Shown here piece by piece: positions 16,062 to 21,891 of a stretch of 24,478 bases of DNA. Source of the stretch: JBFXAN01 sp050184225 (GTDB lineage: Bacteria; Chloroflexota; Dehalococcoidia; CAUJGQ01); the NCBI GenBank assembly GCA_050184225.1, contig JBFXAN010000091.1:1-24478 (forward strand). The letters are read 5' to 3'. The notes below the pieces were generated by a model. That model was not told where the DNA came from and ran no database searches. It saw nothing but the letters and a program-made list of their open reading frames with translations. The first letter of the stretch is position 1; every line of letters starts with the position of its first letter. The translations under genes were made by a program, and so were the position numbers.

Positions 16062-16391
16062 CTAGTTTGCGTCGTCCGGCACAAGTGACGCGCCGAATTC
16101 GGCGAGCGCCTGCCGGTCCTGCTCCGATAGGGTCACGCGCAACGACTGTGCCAGCCGACCGCGTTTCAGGGCCACCTCCCAACACGAGGGCGATGCACAC
16201 AGATAGGCTCCCCGACCGTTCGCCTTGCCGGTCGGGTCGACCACGACGTGGCCGTCGGCCTGCCGCACGACCCGCACAAAACCACGCTTGGCCGCCGTCG
16301 TGCGGCAGCCGACGCAGGTGCGCTGAGGGACGTGTCGCGGCCGGCCGGGCCGCCGTTGTGGGGCCGCGGCGGCGCGCTCTGGCATGGCCAT
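16062..16391 (-). CDS. rnpM: RNase P modulator RnpM (YlxR/DUF448)
   Basis: A 109-residue basic protein of the YlxR family, which binds RNase P RNA and modulates RNase P in Bacillus. The hallmark segment RTCVGCRTTAAKRGFVRVVR lies at about residues 23-42, and GRGAYLCASPSCWEVALKRGRL follows at about 62-83. Start is chosen as ATG 16391, 5 bases after GGAGGA; the ATG 6 bases further on is an alternative, and the frame also opens 6 codons earlier. It sits between nusA and infB, its standard place. The N-terminus is Ala/Arg-rich, more so than usual. Confidence 0.9.
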   Translation of the reverse strand: MAMPERAAAAPQRRPGRPRHVPQRTCVGCRTTAAKRGFVRVVRQADGHVVVDPTGKANGRGAYLCASPSCWEVALKRGRLAQSLRVTLSEQDRQALAEFGASLVPDDAN

Positions 16392-16480
16392 TGCTTCCTC
16401 CGCGATCACGCCGCCCTGGCTGCACCGGGGCGGCGCGGGAAACGGGACGACCCACGTCGGTTCCTATCTAGACCGGCTTC

Positions 16481-16547
16481 TTCACCATCAAGGCACCAAG
16501 ACACCACGATTCATCGGGACTTGGGGTCTTGGCGCCTTGATGGTGAA
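16481..16547. repeat. 25-bp inverted repeat between nusA and rnpM
   Basis: Positions 16481-16505 and 16523-16547 match as reverse complements at 23 of 25 bases (arm TTCACCATCAAGGCACCAAG plus 5 more). The loop is 17 bases. It begins 10 bases after the nusA stop on the minus strand. There is no T-run, so it looks like a dispersed intergenic palindrome rather than an intrinsic terminator, although a long stem here could stabilise the nusA mRNA end. Confidence 0.85.
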
Positions 16548-16556
16548 AACCTCCCG

Positions 16557-18077
16557 CTAGCGGAATCGAGCCGCGTACTCCGCGTATGGATCGTCGTCGT
16601 CCTCTTCTTCTTCAGCCGGGCGCCGCCGTCGGCCACCGGAGCGGGCGCGACGTGCGGCCGCGGCTGCTTCATCTTCGGCGTCATCACGCCGGCCGTCCGG
16701 GCGCCGGCGTCCGCGAGAGTCGGCGGCAACGGCCGGCCGGGCGGCGGGCACCACTTCCTCGGCGAACCGGATGCCGGAGCGTCCGGGCGTCGCGGCCGCA
16801 ATGGCGGCGACCGGCTCCGGTTCCGGCTCGGCGATCGGCGCCTCGACCTCGACTGCTTCCGGCAGCGCCTCGACCGGCTCGGTCTCGACGGCCTCGGCCG
16901 CAACCAGCGGCTCGACCTCTTCTTCCACCTCCACCGCGGGCGCCTGCCGGATGGCGGCGATCTCCTCCGGTGTGGGCAGCGGCGTGCTGAACACGGTGGC
17001 AGCGGCAGCCGCCTCGAGCGATTCCGGCGCCCCCTCTTCCTGCTGCATCGCCATCGACTCGGACTTGATGTCGATCCGCCAGCCGGTCAGCTTGGCCGCC
17101 AACCGGGCGTTCTGACCTTCTTTGCCGATCGCCAACGAGAGCTGCTGGTCGGGGACGACCACGGTCGCCGTATTCGTCTCTTCGTCGGTCTCGACGCTGA
17201 CGACGCGGGCGGGGCTGAGGGCGTGGGCGACGAAGCGGTTGGGGTCGGGATCCCACTGGACGACGTCGATCCGCTCGCCGCCCAGCTCGTTGACCACGTT
17301 CTGGATGCGGATACCGCGGAGGCCGACGCAGGCGCCGACCGGGTCGATGCCATCCTGGCGCGACCAGACGGCGACCTTGCTGCGGAAGCCCGGTTCGCGG
17401 GCGATCGACTTGATCTCGACCGTGCCGCGATGGATCTCCGGCACTTCCAGCTCGAAGAGGCGGCGGATCAGGTCGCGGTTGGCGCGGGAGACGATCACCT
17501 GCGGTCCCTTGACCGCCTTCTCGACGCGGAGGAGGAGTACCTTGAGACGCTGTGCGGCGCGATAGTGTTCGACGCGCACCTGCTCGCTGGCGGGCAGCAG
17601 CGCCTCGGTCTTGCCCAGGTCGAGGATGACGTTGCGTCCCTCCATCCGCTGGACGACGCCGGAGATGATGTCGCCTTCCTTGCCGGAGTATTCGTTGAAG
17701 ACGACCTCGCGCTCGGCCTCGCGGAGGCGCTGGAGGACGACCTGCTTGGCCGTCTGCGCCTGGATGCGGCCGGGGGTGCGGATCTCGATCTCGGTGGCGA
17801 CGGTTTCGCCGAGCTGGGCGTCTGGTTGGATCCGGCGCGCATCCTTGAGCAGGATCTCCTCGTCCGGGTTCTCGACGACTTCGACGATGTTCCGGTGGGA
17901 GAAGACGCGCATCATCCCGGTTTCCTGGTTGATCTTGACGGAAACCGTAGCGCCGGGGACATTGTCCTTCTTATAGGCGGAGGCGAGCGCCGCCTCGACC
18001 GCCGCGAAGACATCTTCCCGCGGCAGGTTCTTCTCCGCGGCGAGTTGCGTAATCGCGATCAGGAAATCGCTTTTCAT
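16557..18077 (-). CDS. nusA: Transcription termination/antitermination factor NusA
   Basis: NusA binds RNA polymerase and nascent RNA and affects pausing, termination and antitermination. The 506-residue product starts MKSDFLIAITQLAAEKNLPR. It has the N-terminal polymerase-binding domain (about 1-125), an S1 domain around GDIISGVVQRMEGRNVILDLG (about 130-200), KH1 with GACVGLRGIRIQNVVNEL, and KH2 ending VPDQQLSLAIGKEGQNARLA. Residues 340-506 are a long unusual tail: acidic/Pro/Ala-rich, then Arg-rich, then a run of E and D before PYAEYAARFR. The start at 18077 has AAAGGA directly before it and GGAGG further up; an in-frame GTG at 18173 would read through a terminator stem and is unlikely. rimP, the usual upstream partner, is absent. 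Confidence 0.95.
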   Translation of the reverse strand: MKSDFLIAITQLAAEKNLPREDVFAAVEAALASAYKKDNVPGATVSVKINQETGMMRVFSHRNIVEVVENPDEEILLKDARRIQPDAQLGETVATEIEIRTPGRIQAQTAKQVVLQRLREAEREVVFNEYSGKEGDIISGVVQRMEGRNVILDLGKTEALLPASEQVRVEHYRAAQRLKVLLLRVEKAVKGPQVIVSRANRDLIRRLFELEVPEIHRGTVEIKSIAREPGFRSKVAVWSRQDGIDPVGACVGLRGIRIQNVVNELGGERIDVVQWDPDPNRFVAHALSPARVVSVETDEETNTATVVVPDQQLSLAIGKEGQNARLAAKLTGWRIDIKSESMAMQQEEGAPESLEAAAAATVFSTPLPTPEEIAAIRQAPAVEVEEEVEPLVAAEAVETEPVEALPEAVEVEAPIAEPEPEPVAAIAAATPGRSGIRFAEEVVPAARPAVAADSRGRRRPDGRRDDAEDEAAAAARRARSGGRRRRPAEEEEDDDDPYAEYAARFR

Positions 18078-18126
18078 TCCTTTGAAGAACCTCCGGGCGC
18101 CGGGCGCCGACTGTCTCCGTTCCAAC

Positions 18127-18150
18127 AAAAAAGTGGGCGGAAGCCCACTT
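18127..18150 (-). terminator. Intrinsic terminator in the nusA leader (possible attenuator)
   Basis: On the minus strand AAGTGGGC pairs perfectly with GCCCACTT around a 4-base TTCC loop, and the 3' arm runs into six consecutive T residues. This is a textbook rho-independent terminator. It lies 54 bases before the nusA start and about 20 bases after the predicted transcription start, so it is in the leader of nusA itself, with no gene upstream on this strand for several hundred bases. NusA enhances intrinsic termination, so this layout would suit negative autoregulation. Confidence 0.8.
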
Positions 18151-18177
18151 CGTTCGTCTACCGCCTCAGTCACGGTT

Positions 18178-18206
18178 ATGATAGCACGCCGGGCCGCGAC
18201 CGTAAA
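18178..18206 (-). promoter_or_regulatory. Predicted nusA promoter
   Basis: On the minus strand TTTACG (18206-18201) and TATCAT (18183-18178) are 17 bases apart, and a TG precedes the -10 as TGC-TATCAT. The -35 matches four of six bases, the -10 five of six, and the extended -10 adds support. Transcription would start near 18171, just ahead of the leader terminator. Confidence 0.55.
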
Positions 18207-18631
18207 GAACGAGCGCCGACGTGCGACGGGGCGGGACGGTCGATTGAGTGGGACGCTTCGTGTTCTGCGCTTTCGAATCTGGAAACCTTGATTGTTCGCC
18301 TCCGGTAGATTCGGCGAGTTTGATTGTTCGCTCGATCGTTCGGAGTGGTGCCTCTCCGTAGCGGCGATAACGGGCAGTGGGACACGTGACCTTGATCAGG
18401 ACGGCATCCTCGCTAGCACGATCGACGATTAGAACATGCGTTTCGACGAGTATGGAACGCCTGGCGGCAGAGCGTCAACGCGGGTGTGACCAACCGATGG
18501 ATCGACGTGAACCGGGCGGTCGATGCCGAGAACGAGGCACGAAGCTGCCGGCTCAGATCGCGGCAGCGCCTGATCATGAGCAGAGATCGATTTGGAGACG
18601 ACTTGGGAGACGGTCGGGCTGAGTGCTCCAC
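18207..18631. other. Non-coding stretch upstream of nusA
   Basis: About 425 bases with no convincing gene on either strand. Short open frames exist but lack a ribosome binding site and a natural protein composition. A partial CRP-like site, CGTGA-N6-TCAGG, lies at 18385-18400, and a GGGCAGTGGG unit at 18372-18381. The rimP gene expected in front of nusA is not here. The stretch could contain degraded coding sequence, but I recognise none. Confidence 0.5.
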
Positions 18632-18991
18632 TCAGGCGAAGAAGGCCGAGGACTCAGTCGCACACATTGGATGACCGGCCGCACGCTCATCCGCGCACCG
18701 GTCGCACGCTTCGGGGGCTGGTGACGGTGCGGATGCGGTGGTGAGCAGCACCAGCCATCGGACCGGCAGCTCACCGCTGCCGGCGGGACGCCACCACTCG
18801 ATGTAGGCAATCGGGTCGGCGATGGGGTCGGGGCGGTGGTCGATGACCAAGTACCACTCGTCACCGACGGCCAAGCTCTGGATGGGAATCTCGTCGATGA
18901 ACCCGACGATGGGTCCCGCTACCGCGGACGCCGCCCCCACCGTCGCGTGGCAGAAGGTGAAGTCGAGTGGTCCGATTCGGCCGTGATACAT
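18632..18991 (-). CDS. Hypothetical protein with C-terminal Cys cluster
   Basis: A 119-residue protein I do not recognise. The first half (MYHGRIGPLDFTFCHATVGA and GPIVGFIDEIPIQSL) is rich in hydrophobic strands; the middle (DEWYLVIDHRPDP, YIEWWRPAGSG) has several Trp and Tyr. Near the end, CDRCADERAAGHPMC places C-x2-C and a third Cys within 15 residues, which could bind a metal. Start is the ATG at 18991 because AAGGAG lies 8 bases upstream; the frame extends 34 codons further up but is Arg/Ala-rich there. It is the last recognisable gene of the minus-strand small-protein region. Confidence 0.55.
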   Translation of the reverse strand: MYHGRIGPLDFTFCHATVGAASAVAGPIVGFIDEIPIQSLAVGDEWYLVIDHRPDPIADPIAYIEWWRPAGSGELPVRWLVLLTTASAPSPAPEACDRCADERAAGHPMCATESSAFFA

Positions 18992-19539
18992 CACTCCGCT
19001 CCTTGTGGCGCCCGTCCCCGCGCGGCACCCGGGCACCGGCGCGGCCGCCGCTCGGTCGCGCCTTGGAGGTCGTCCGTGGGCGTCGATCGTCAACTCGACG
19101 ATACTGCCCTAAGGTCAACGGTTGATTAACAATCGGCACCGACCGCGGCACGCCGCGGGCCGGATACGCTCGCCAGCCGATGGAAGGTCACCACTGTCGC
19201 GCTGCCACCTGGATGTGGGCGACCTCCCAGCCCGCGCGCCGCCACGCGGTCTGGTGTCGAGCGTGGGGTACGCCGCTCTGTGTGGTCAGGACTGGCCGGT
19301 ACTTGACCAGGCACCGGCGCGGGACGCGCGTGCAGGTCATCTACTCGATGGGGACCGTGCAGATGGTACGCCACGGCGAATGGCGGCTGGGGCGGCGCCT
19401 TATTGAACCGAGGAACCTCGAAGCACTCATATCTCGGCTGGTCATTACGACCGAGTCCAGGAAGGAAATGACCGTCCACCGGTATCGCAGCGCGCTCCAT
19501 CGATGGACGGTCGGGCGTGACTGGCCGGGATGCTGCCGG
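18992..19539. other. Stretch without a supported gene
   Basis: About 550 bases between two small minus-strand genes. A minus-strand frame at 19126-19500 is Pro/Arg/His-rich and looks like chance. A shorter minus-strand frame at 19188-19340 (50 residues, beginning MTCTRVPRRC, ending AARQW) has a more protein-like composition, with GWEVAHIQVA near its end, but lacks a ribosome binding site. The frame upstream of it also looks partly protein-like before a TAG. A degraded gene is possible. Nothing is assigned. Confidence 0.4.
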
Positions 19540-19686
19540 TCAGATACTGACGTCGGGAAGAGGCACGATGCCGATGGTGGGCGGCTTCATCGCGGCCAGC
19601 ACCTGGTACGGGGGCGGGAGCTTCATGGCGCGGAACGCTGGCGTGCGGAAACTGGTGTCAGGAAGAGGCACGATACCGTTCAACAT
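19540..19686 (-). CDS. 48-residue Pro-rich peptide with duplicated GIVPLPD motif
   Basis: A short ORF with a very strong ribosome binding site, GAGGAGG, 7 bases before the ATG at 19686. The peptide begins MLNGIVPLPDTSFRTPAF and ends IGIVPLPDVSI, so GIVPLPDxS occurs at residues 4-12 and 39-47, at both ends. The middle holds AMKLPPPYQVL and AMKPPTI, a second loose repeat. The copies differ at DNA level by silent changes in Gly and Pro codons, plus one substitution of a single residue. It starts 33 bases after the stop of the 142-residue gene, so both are probably on one mRNA. Function unknown; candidate ideas include a precursor or signalling peptide, but no processing enzyme is nearby. Confidence 0.6.
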   Translation of the reverse strand: MLNGIVPLPDTSFRTPAFRAMKLPPPYQVLAAMKPPTIGIVPLPDVSI

Positions 19687-19719
19687 GACGAAACCTCCTC
19701 GGGTGTGTCGTCGGCGCTC

Positions 19720-20148
19720 CTACCGAACGCCGTTCTCCTTGATGGCAATCTGGCTGCCCACCGCTGGGACCGCAATGCCAGCACCGCCAACGGGGGGCAT
19801 GAATTGGAACACGCCGAGCGGACCGTCCAGGCTCAGCACCGCCGCCCCTTTGATGTTCGACCGGGTGGTATTCAGCAAGCCGAAGCCGACGGTGTCATCG
19901 ACCGGTTGGTCGCGCTCGTTCGCCATGGGGCCGCTCGCCACGAAGCCGGCGACGTCGGCTCCGGTTGGCGCTGCCGTCGCGAACGACGGCGTGAAGCCAC
20001 CACCGAGGACGAAGGGGCTCACGACGCCGTTGCCATGCTTGATGTTCGATCGGGTGGTGTTGATGCCGGCGAAGCCGGCGGTGTCGTCCGTGCTGGGGTG
20101 GTCGGCGGCTGCCGCGCGGGGCGTCTGAGGCTCACGGGTATTGGTCAT
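19720..20148 (-). CDS. 142-residue protein with duplicated NTTRSNIK block, unknown
   Basis: The start at ATG 20148 follows GAGGAG at 7 bases. The frame opens further upstream but that part lacks a signal. The protein starts MTNTREPQTPR, a polar, probably disordered leader of about 20 residues. Residues 21-37 (DDTAGFAGINTTRSNIK) and 84-100 (DDTVGFGLLNTTRSNIK) are the same block at 13 of 17 positions. Between and after them are Gly/Ala/Pro-rich segments with few charges (FVLGGGFTPSFATAAPTG; VFQFMPPVGGAGIAVP). There is no Cys, and no signal peptide or membrane helix. Codons of the repeated NTTRSNIK differ only at silent positions. I do not recognise the family. It heads a probable two-gene unit with the 48-residue peptide. 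Confidence 0.65.
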   Translation of the reverse strand: MTNTREPQTPRAAAADHPSTDDTAGFAGINTTRSNIKHGNGVVSPFVLGGGFTPSFATAAPTGADVAGFVASGPMANERDQPVDDTVGFGLLNTTRSNIKGAAVLSLDGPLGVFQFMPPVGGAGIAVPAVGSQIAIKENGVR

Positions 20149-20495
20149 GGTGGTGCTCCTCGTAGTGCTGATCACACGCTCGCTGCTGTTGCTGGACGGT
20201 TCCTCCTTGGCCCCGATTGAGTGGTGTCGTGCATCCAGCATGCCGGTGCACGGCGCGCCGCACGAGGGCAGCACGCTGACAGGTGCCTGACAGGGCGGCG
20301 GGTGTGATCTTGATCACATCGAGCTGTCGCATCGGAAATCGACATGGTACTCCCAGCAACCGGGTCTCTGGCCGGCACGCGCCGGACTTTCTCAACGCGC
20401 TTCGCCGACACGGGAGAGAGTGGAGCTAGACGGCGTCCTCGTGGTTGGGGTATTGCACGGCCATACGGTGAAGGGCGGATGCCCATACTGCACCC
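20149..20495. other. Upstream region shared by divergent small genes
   Basis: About 350 bases between the minus-strand 142-residue gene and the plus-strand small membrane protein gene. It contains a perfect CRP-type palindrome (20303-20318) and two CTGTCAG-like direct repeats around 20276-20294 (complementary strand). No clear -35/-10 pair is recognised on either strand. No coding frame with a good composition was seen. Confidence 0.5.
20303..20318. promoter_or_regulatory. CRP/FNR-family type operator, TGTGA-N6-TCACA
   Basis: The sequence TGTGATCTTGATCACA is an exact match to the CRP consensus half-sites TGTGA and TCACA with the standard 6-base spacer. It lies about 155 bases upstream of the 142-residue gene (minus) and about 178 bases upstream of the small membrane protein (plus). 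CRP/FNR-superfamily regulators are common in bacteria; which one acts here is unknown. Confidence 0.5.
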
Positions 20496-20726
20496 ATGAT
20501 CGCGCCCGCTGCTCCGACCGTGCTGCTGTTCGGTGGCCCGATGCTCTTTTTGCTCGCCCAGGCTCGGTACTTGTGGGTCGTGGTTCAGGTCCGGCCGCGC
20601 CTGAGCCCGATCGACAGTGCCGCCCTCCTGCTCGTCGGATTGGCCGCCGTGGTGGTACCACCATGTGTCGCGCTCATCCTGGCCGGGGCGAGTCTCACGA
20701 CATTGGCCCTCCTCGACCAACCTTAA
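20496..20726 (+). CDS. Small two-helix membrane protein, possible LtrA C-terminal remnant
   Basis: A 76-residue hydrophobic protein with helices at about residues 5-21 (PTVLLFGGPMLFLLAQA) and 40-72 (DSAALLLVGLAAVVVPPCV, then ALILAGASLTTLALLD), joined by a polar loop with Arg residues. The L-x-GGP-x-LFLL pattern followed by a short basic loop and a Leu/Ala-rich last helix recalls the C-terminal end of the low-temperature-requirement protein LtrA, which is normally about 400 residues. If so this is a remnant or a stand-alone fragment. No ribosome binding site precedes the ATG. The similarity is from memory of the family pattern only. Confidence 0.4.
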   Translation: MIAPAAPTVLLFGGPMLFLLAQARYLWVVVQVRPRLSPIDSAALLLVGLAAVVVPPCVALILAGASLTTLALLDQP

Positions 20727-20744
20727 CGACCGACGGCAGGGCCG

Positions 20745-21347
20745 TTATTGCGGCGGGTGCTCGTGCGACGTCTGGTCGGGCACGCCGTAGCGGAGGCCGT
20801 CGATGACGAGGTCGAGCATGCGGCCGACGGTGTCCCGCCACTGGGGACCGTCGGGCAGGTACCAGATGCCGTTGATCACGCGCATCACGTCGTCGGGGGT
20901 GACATCGGCGCGGAGGGTGCCGGCGGCGGCGCCGGCGTCGAGGAGCAGGCGGAGGGCACCGAGGATGCGCGCGCGGGTGGCGGCGAACAGGGGGGTATCG
21001 GAGGCGACAGCGGAGCGGAGGGCGTCGCCCATGCCGCGCTTGGTGGCGATGTAGTCGGCGAAGCGCGCCGCCCACGCCCGCAGGGCCGCGTCGGCGGGTT
21101 GCGTGGCAACGAGGTCGGCGGCCGCCGCGCACAGCGCATCGACCTCATGCTGGTAGGCCGCGACGACGAGCGCGTCGCGGCTGGGGAAGTGGCGGTACAG
21201 CGTGCCGATGCCGACGCCGGCGCGCGCCGCGACGGTTTCCAGCGCGACGTCCTCGCCGTGCTCGGCGAACGCGGCGGTGGCGGCAACGAGGAGTTTGTCG
21301 CGATTGCGCTGGGCGTCGGCGCGCAGTGGCCGAACATCGACCGTCAC
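20745..21347 (-). CDS. TetR-family transcriptional regulator
   Basis: A 200-residue one-domain-plus-ligand-domain regulator. The N-terminal HTH is clear: RNRDKLLVAATAAFAEHGEDVALETVAARAGVGIGTLYRHFPSRDALV (about residues 14-61). The C-terminal domain is all-helical and Ala-rich, similar in pattern to the SbtR-like C-domain, with WAARFADYIATKRGMGDAL and ADVTPDDVMRVINGIWY. Start is GTG 21347, because GGAGG lies 8 bases before it; GTG 21356 overlaps that site. Two tandem 20-bp palindromes lie directly upstream and are the likely operators, so it probably represses itself and the divergent small gene. The effector is unknown. Confidence 0.9.
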   Translation of the reverse strand: MTVDVRPLRADAQRNRDKLLVAATAAFAEHGEDVALETVAARAGVGIGTLYRHFPSRDALVVAAYQHEVDALCAAAADLVATQPADAALRAWAARFADYIATKRGMGDALRSAVASDTPLFAATRARILGALRLLLDAGAAAGTLRADVTPDDVMRVINGIWYLPDGPQWRDTVGRMLDLVIDGLRYGVPDQTSHEHPPQ

Positions 21348-21366
21348 GATCACCACCTCCGTGGGG

Positions 21367-21397
21367 TTGACAAATCGGAGGTTCCTCCGGTTATACT
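21367..21397 (+). promoter_or_regulatory. Predicted promoter overlapping the first TetR operator
   Basis: TTGACA at 21367-21372 is a perfect -35 box. TATACT at 21392-21397 matches five of six bases of -10, with a 19-base spacer (or TTATAC with 18). The spacer is almost entirely the palindrome of operator 1. A repressor bound there would block polymerase. It directs transcription toward the 85-residue small gene. Confidence 0.6.
21373..21392. promoter_or_regulatory. TetR operator 1 (20-bp palindrome)
   Basis: AATCGGAGGTTCCTCCGGTT has CGGAGG and CCTCCG arms around a two-base centre. It matches the second palindrome at 21406-21425 in the form AAnCGGAGnTnCCTCCGnTT. The centres are 33 bp apart, about three helical turns, so two repressor dimers could bind on the same face of the DNA. 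Confidence 0.7.
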
Positions 21398-21405
21398 GTT
21401 ATCAG

Positions 21406-21425
21406 AAACGGAGTTCCCTCCGTTT
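21406..21425. promoter_or_regulatory. TetR operator 2 (20-bp palindrome)
   Basis: AAACGGAGTTCCCTCCGTTT has 8-base perfect arms, AAACGGAG and CTCCGTTT, around TTCC. It lies immediately downstream of the predicted start of the plus-strand promoter and is the better of the two palindromes. The likely ligand is the adjacent TetR-family protein. Confidence 0.7.
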
Positions 21426-21519
21426 CATCATACCACGGCCCGAGCTCAGGCGACTACCACGCGTTGCGACCCTTCAGACATTCACCGACCTGCAGCTCGC
21501 CGGCAACCGGAGGTCAGCC

Positions 21520-21777
21520 ATGATGCATGCATTGCTCATGCCGTACCACACCCAGATTGCGGAAGGAGACGCCCCGATGACCACATGGACAATCGACGAG
21601 CCGATCACGATCGAGAAAGCGGACGCATTGGAGATTTCATCGCTCCGAGCGGACGAGCCATCTCACATCCACATCCCCCGGCCGAGCCGCGTCCTGCGTC
21701 CCGCTGTCGAGGTCGCTCCCCTCGAGTGGTCCGCCCCTCGCGAGCCGATCTCCACCGGCAGGATCGCTGCGGATTGA
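21520..21777 (+). CDS. TetR-controlled small protein, unknown
   Basis: An 85-residue ORF (MMHALLMPYHTQIAEGDAP then MTTWTIDEPITIEKADALEI) downstream of the TetR operators. Two starts are plausible: ATG 21520 with GGAGG 6 bases upstream, and ATG 21577 with GGAAGGAG 8 bases upstream, giving 85 or 66 residues. The protein is acidic in its middle (residues about 20-48) and Pro/Arg-rich after it (HIPRPSRVLRPAVEVAP), ending APREPISTGRIAAD, without Cys, membrane helix or signal peptide. I do not recognise a family. It probably is the target of the divergent repressor. A hairpin follows the stop closely. Confidence 0.6.
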   Translation: MMHALLMPYHTQIAEGDAPMTTWTIDEPITIEKADALEISSLRADEPSHIHIPRPSRVLRPAVEVAPLEWSAPREPISTGRIAAD

Positions 21778-21783
21778 GTCGTT

Positions 21784-21805
21784 CGCAGGCGGTTGATCGC
21801 CTGCG
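21784..21805 (+). terminator. Hairpin after the TetR-controlled gene
   Basis: CGCAGGCG and CGCCTGCG form a perfect 8-bp stem with a 6-base loop. It begins 7 bases after the stop codon at 21777. It lacks a T-run, so it may act as a weak or Rho-assisted terminator or as an mRNA-stabilising stem. Confidence 0.4.
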
Positions 21806-21851
21806 CGCACGTCGCGGTTCACACCGATGTGCACTCGCCCCGGTCACTGAA

Positions 21852-21871
21852 TATAATACGTGTATACGTAT
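21852..21871 (+). promoter_or_regulatory. -10 box and palindromic operator of the mazEF-like genes
   Basis: TATAAT at 21852-21857 is a perfect -10 box. It overlaps the palindrome ATACGT-GTAT-ACGTAT (21856-21871), two 6-base arms around 4 bases. Toxin-antitoxin operons are usually repressed by the antitoxin binding such a palindrome at the promoter. The -35 region is not well defined. The antitoxin start is at 21892, about 20 bases further on. Confidence 0.6.
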
Positions 21872-21891
21872 GCGGGAGGCGAGGCCGGCAG

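Noticed and set aside
14644..16065. 473-codon open frame opposite infB
   Set aside because: Arg/Asp/Gly/Leu-rich antisense shadow of a recognisable translation factor.
18133..18173. In-frame GTG at 18173 as an upstream NusA start
   Set aside because: It would encode the terminator stem as protein and lacks conservation of sequence; ATG 18077 gives the standard NusA N-terminus.
16248..18308. 686-codon open frame opposite nusA and rnpM
   Set aside because: Long only because of GC bias at codon positions; no domain seen, and it covers the nusA terminator and promoter.
18385..18400. Second CRP-like site, CGTGA-N6-TCAGG
   Set aside because: Only seven of ten consensus positions match; not reported as a feature.
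19188..19340. 50-codon minus-strand frame beginning MTCTRVPRRC
   Set aside because: More protein-like composition, but no ribosome binding site or homology I can recognise; noted in the intergenic entry only.
19126..19500. 124-codon minus-strand frame in the small-gene region
   Set aside because: Pro/Arg/His-rich with no ribosome binding site and no pattern of secondary structure.
19556..19674. Repeated 14-base unit, considered as a CRISPR-like array
   Set aside because: Only two copies, and they lie in frame inside a small coding sequence, so they reflect a peptide repeat.
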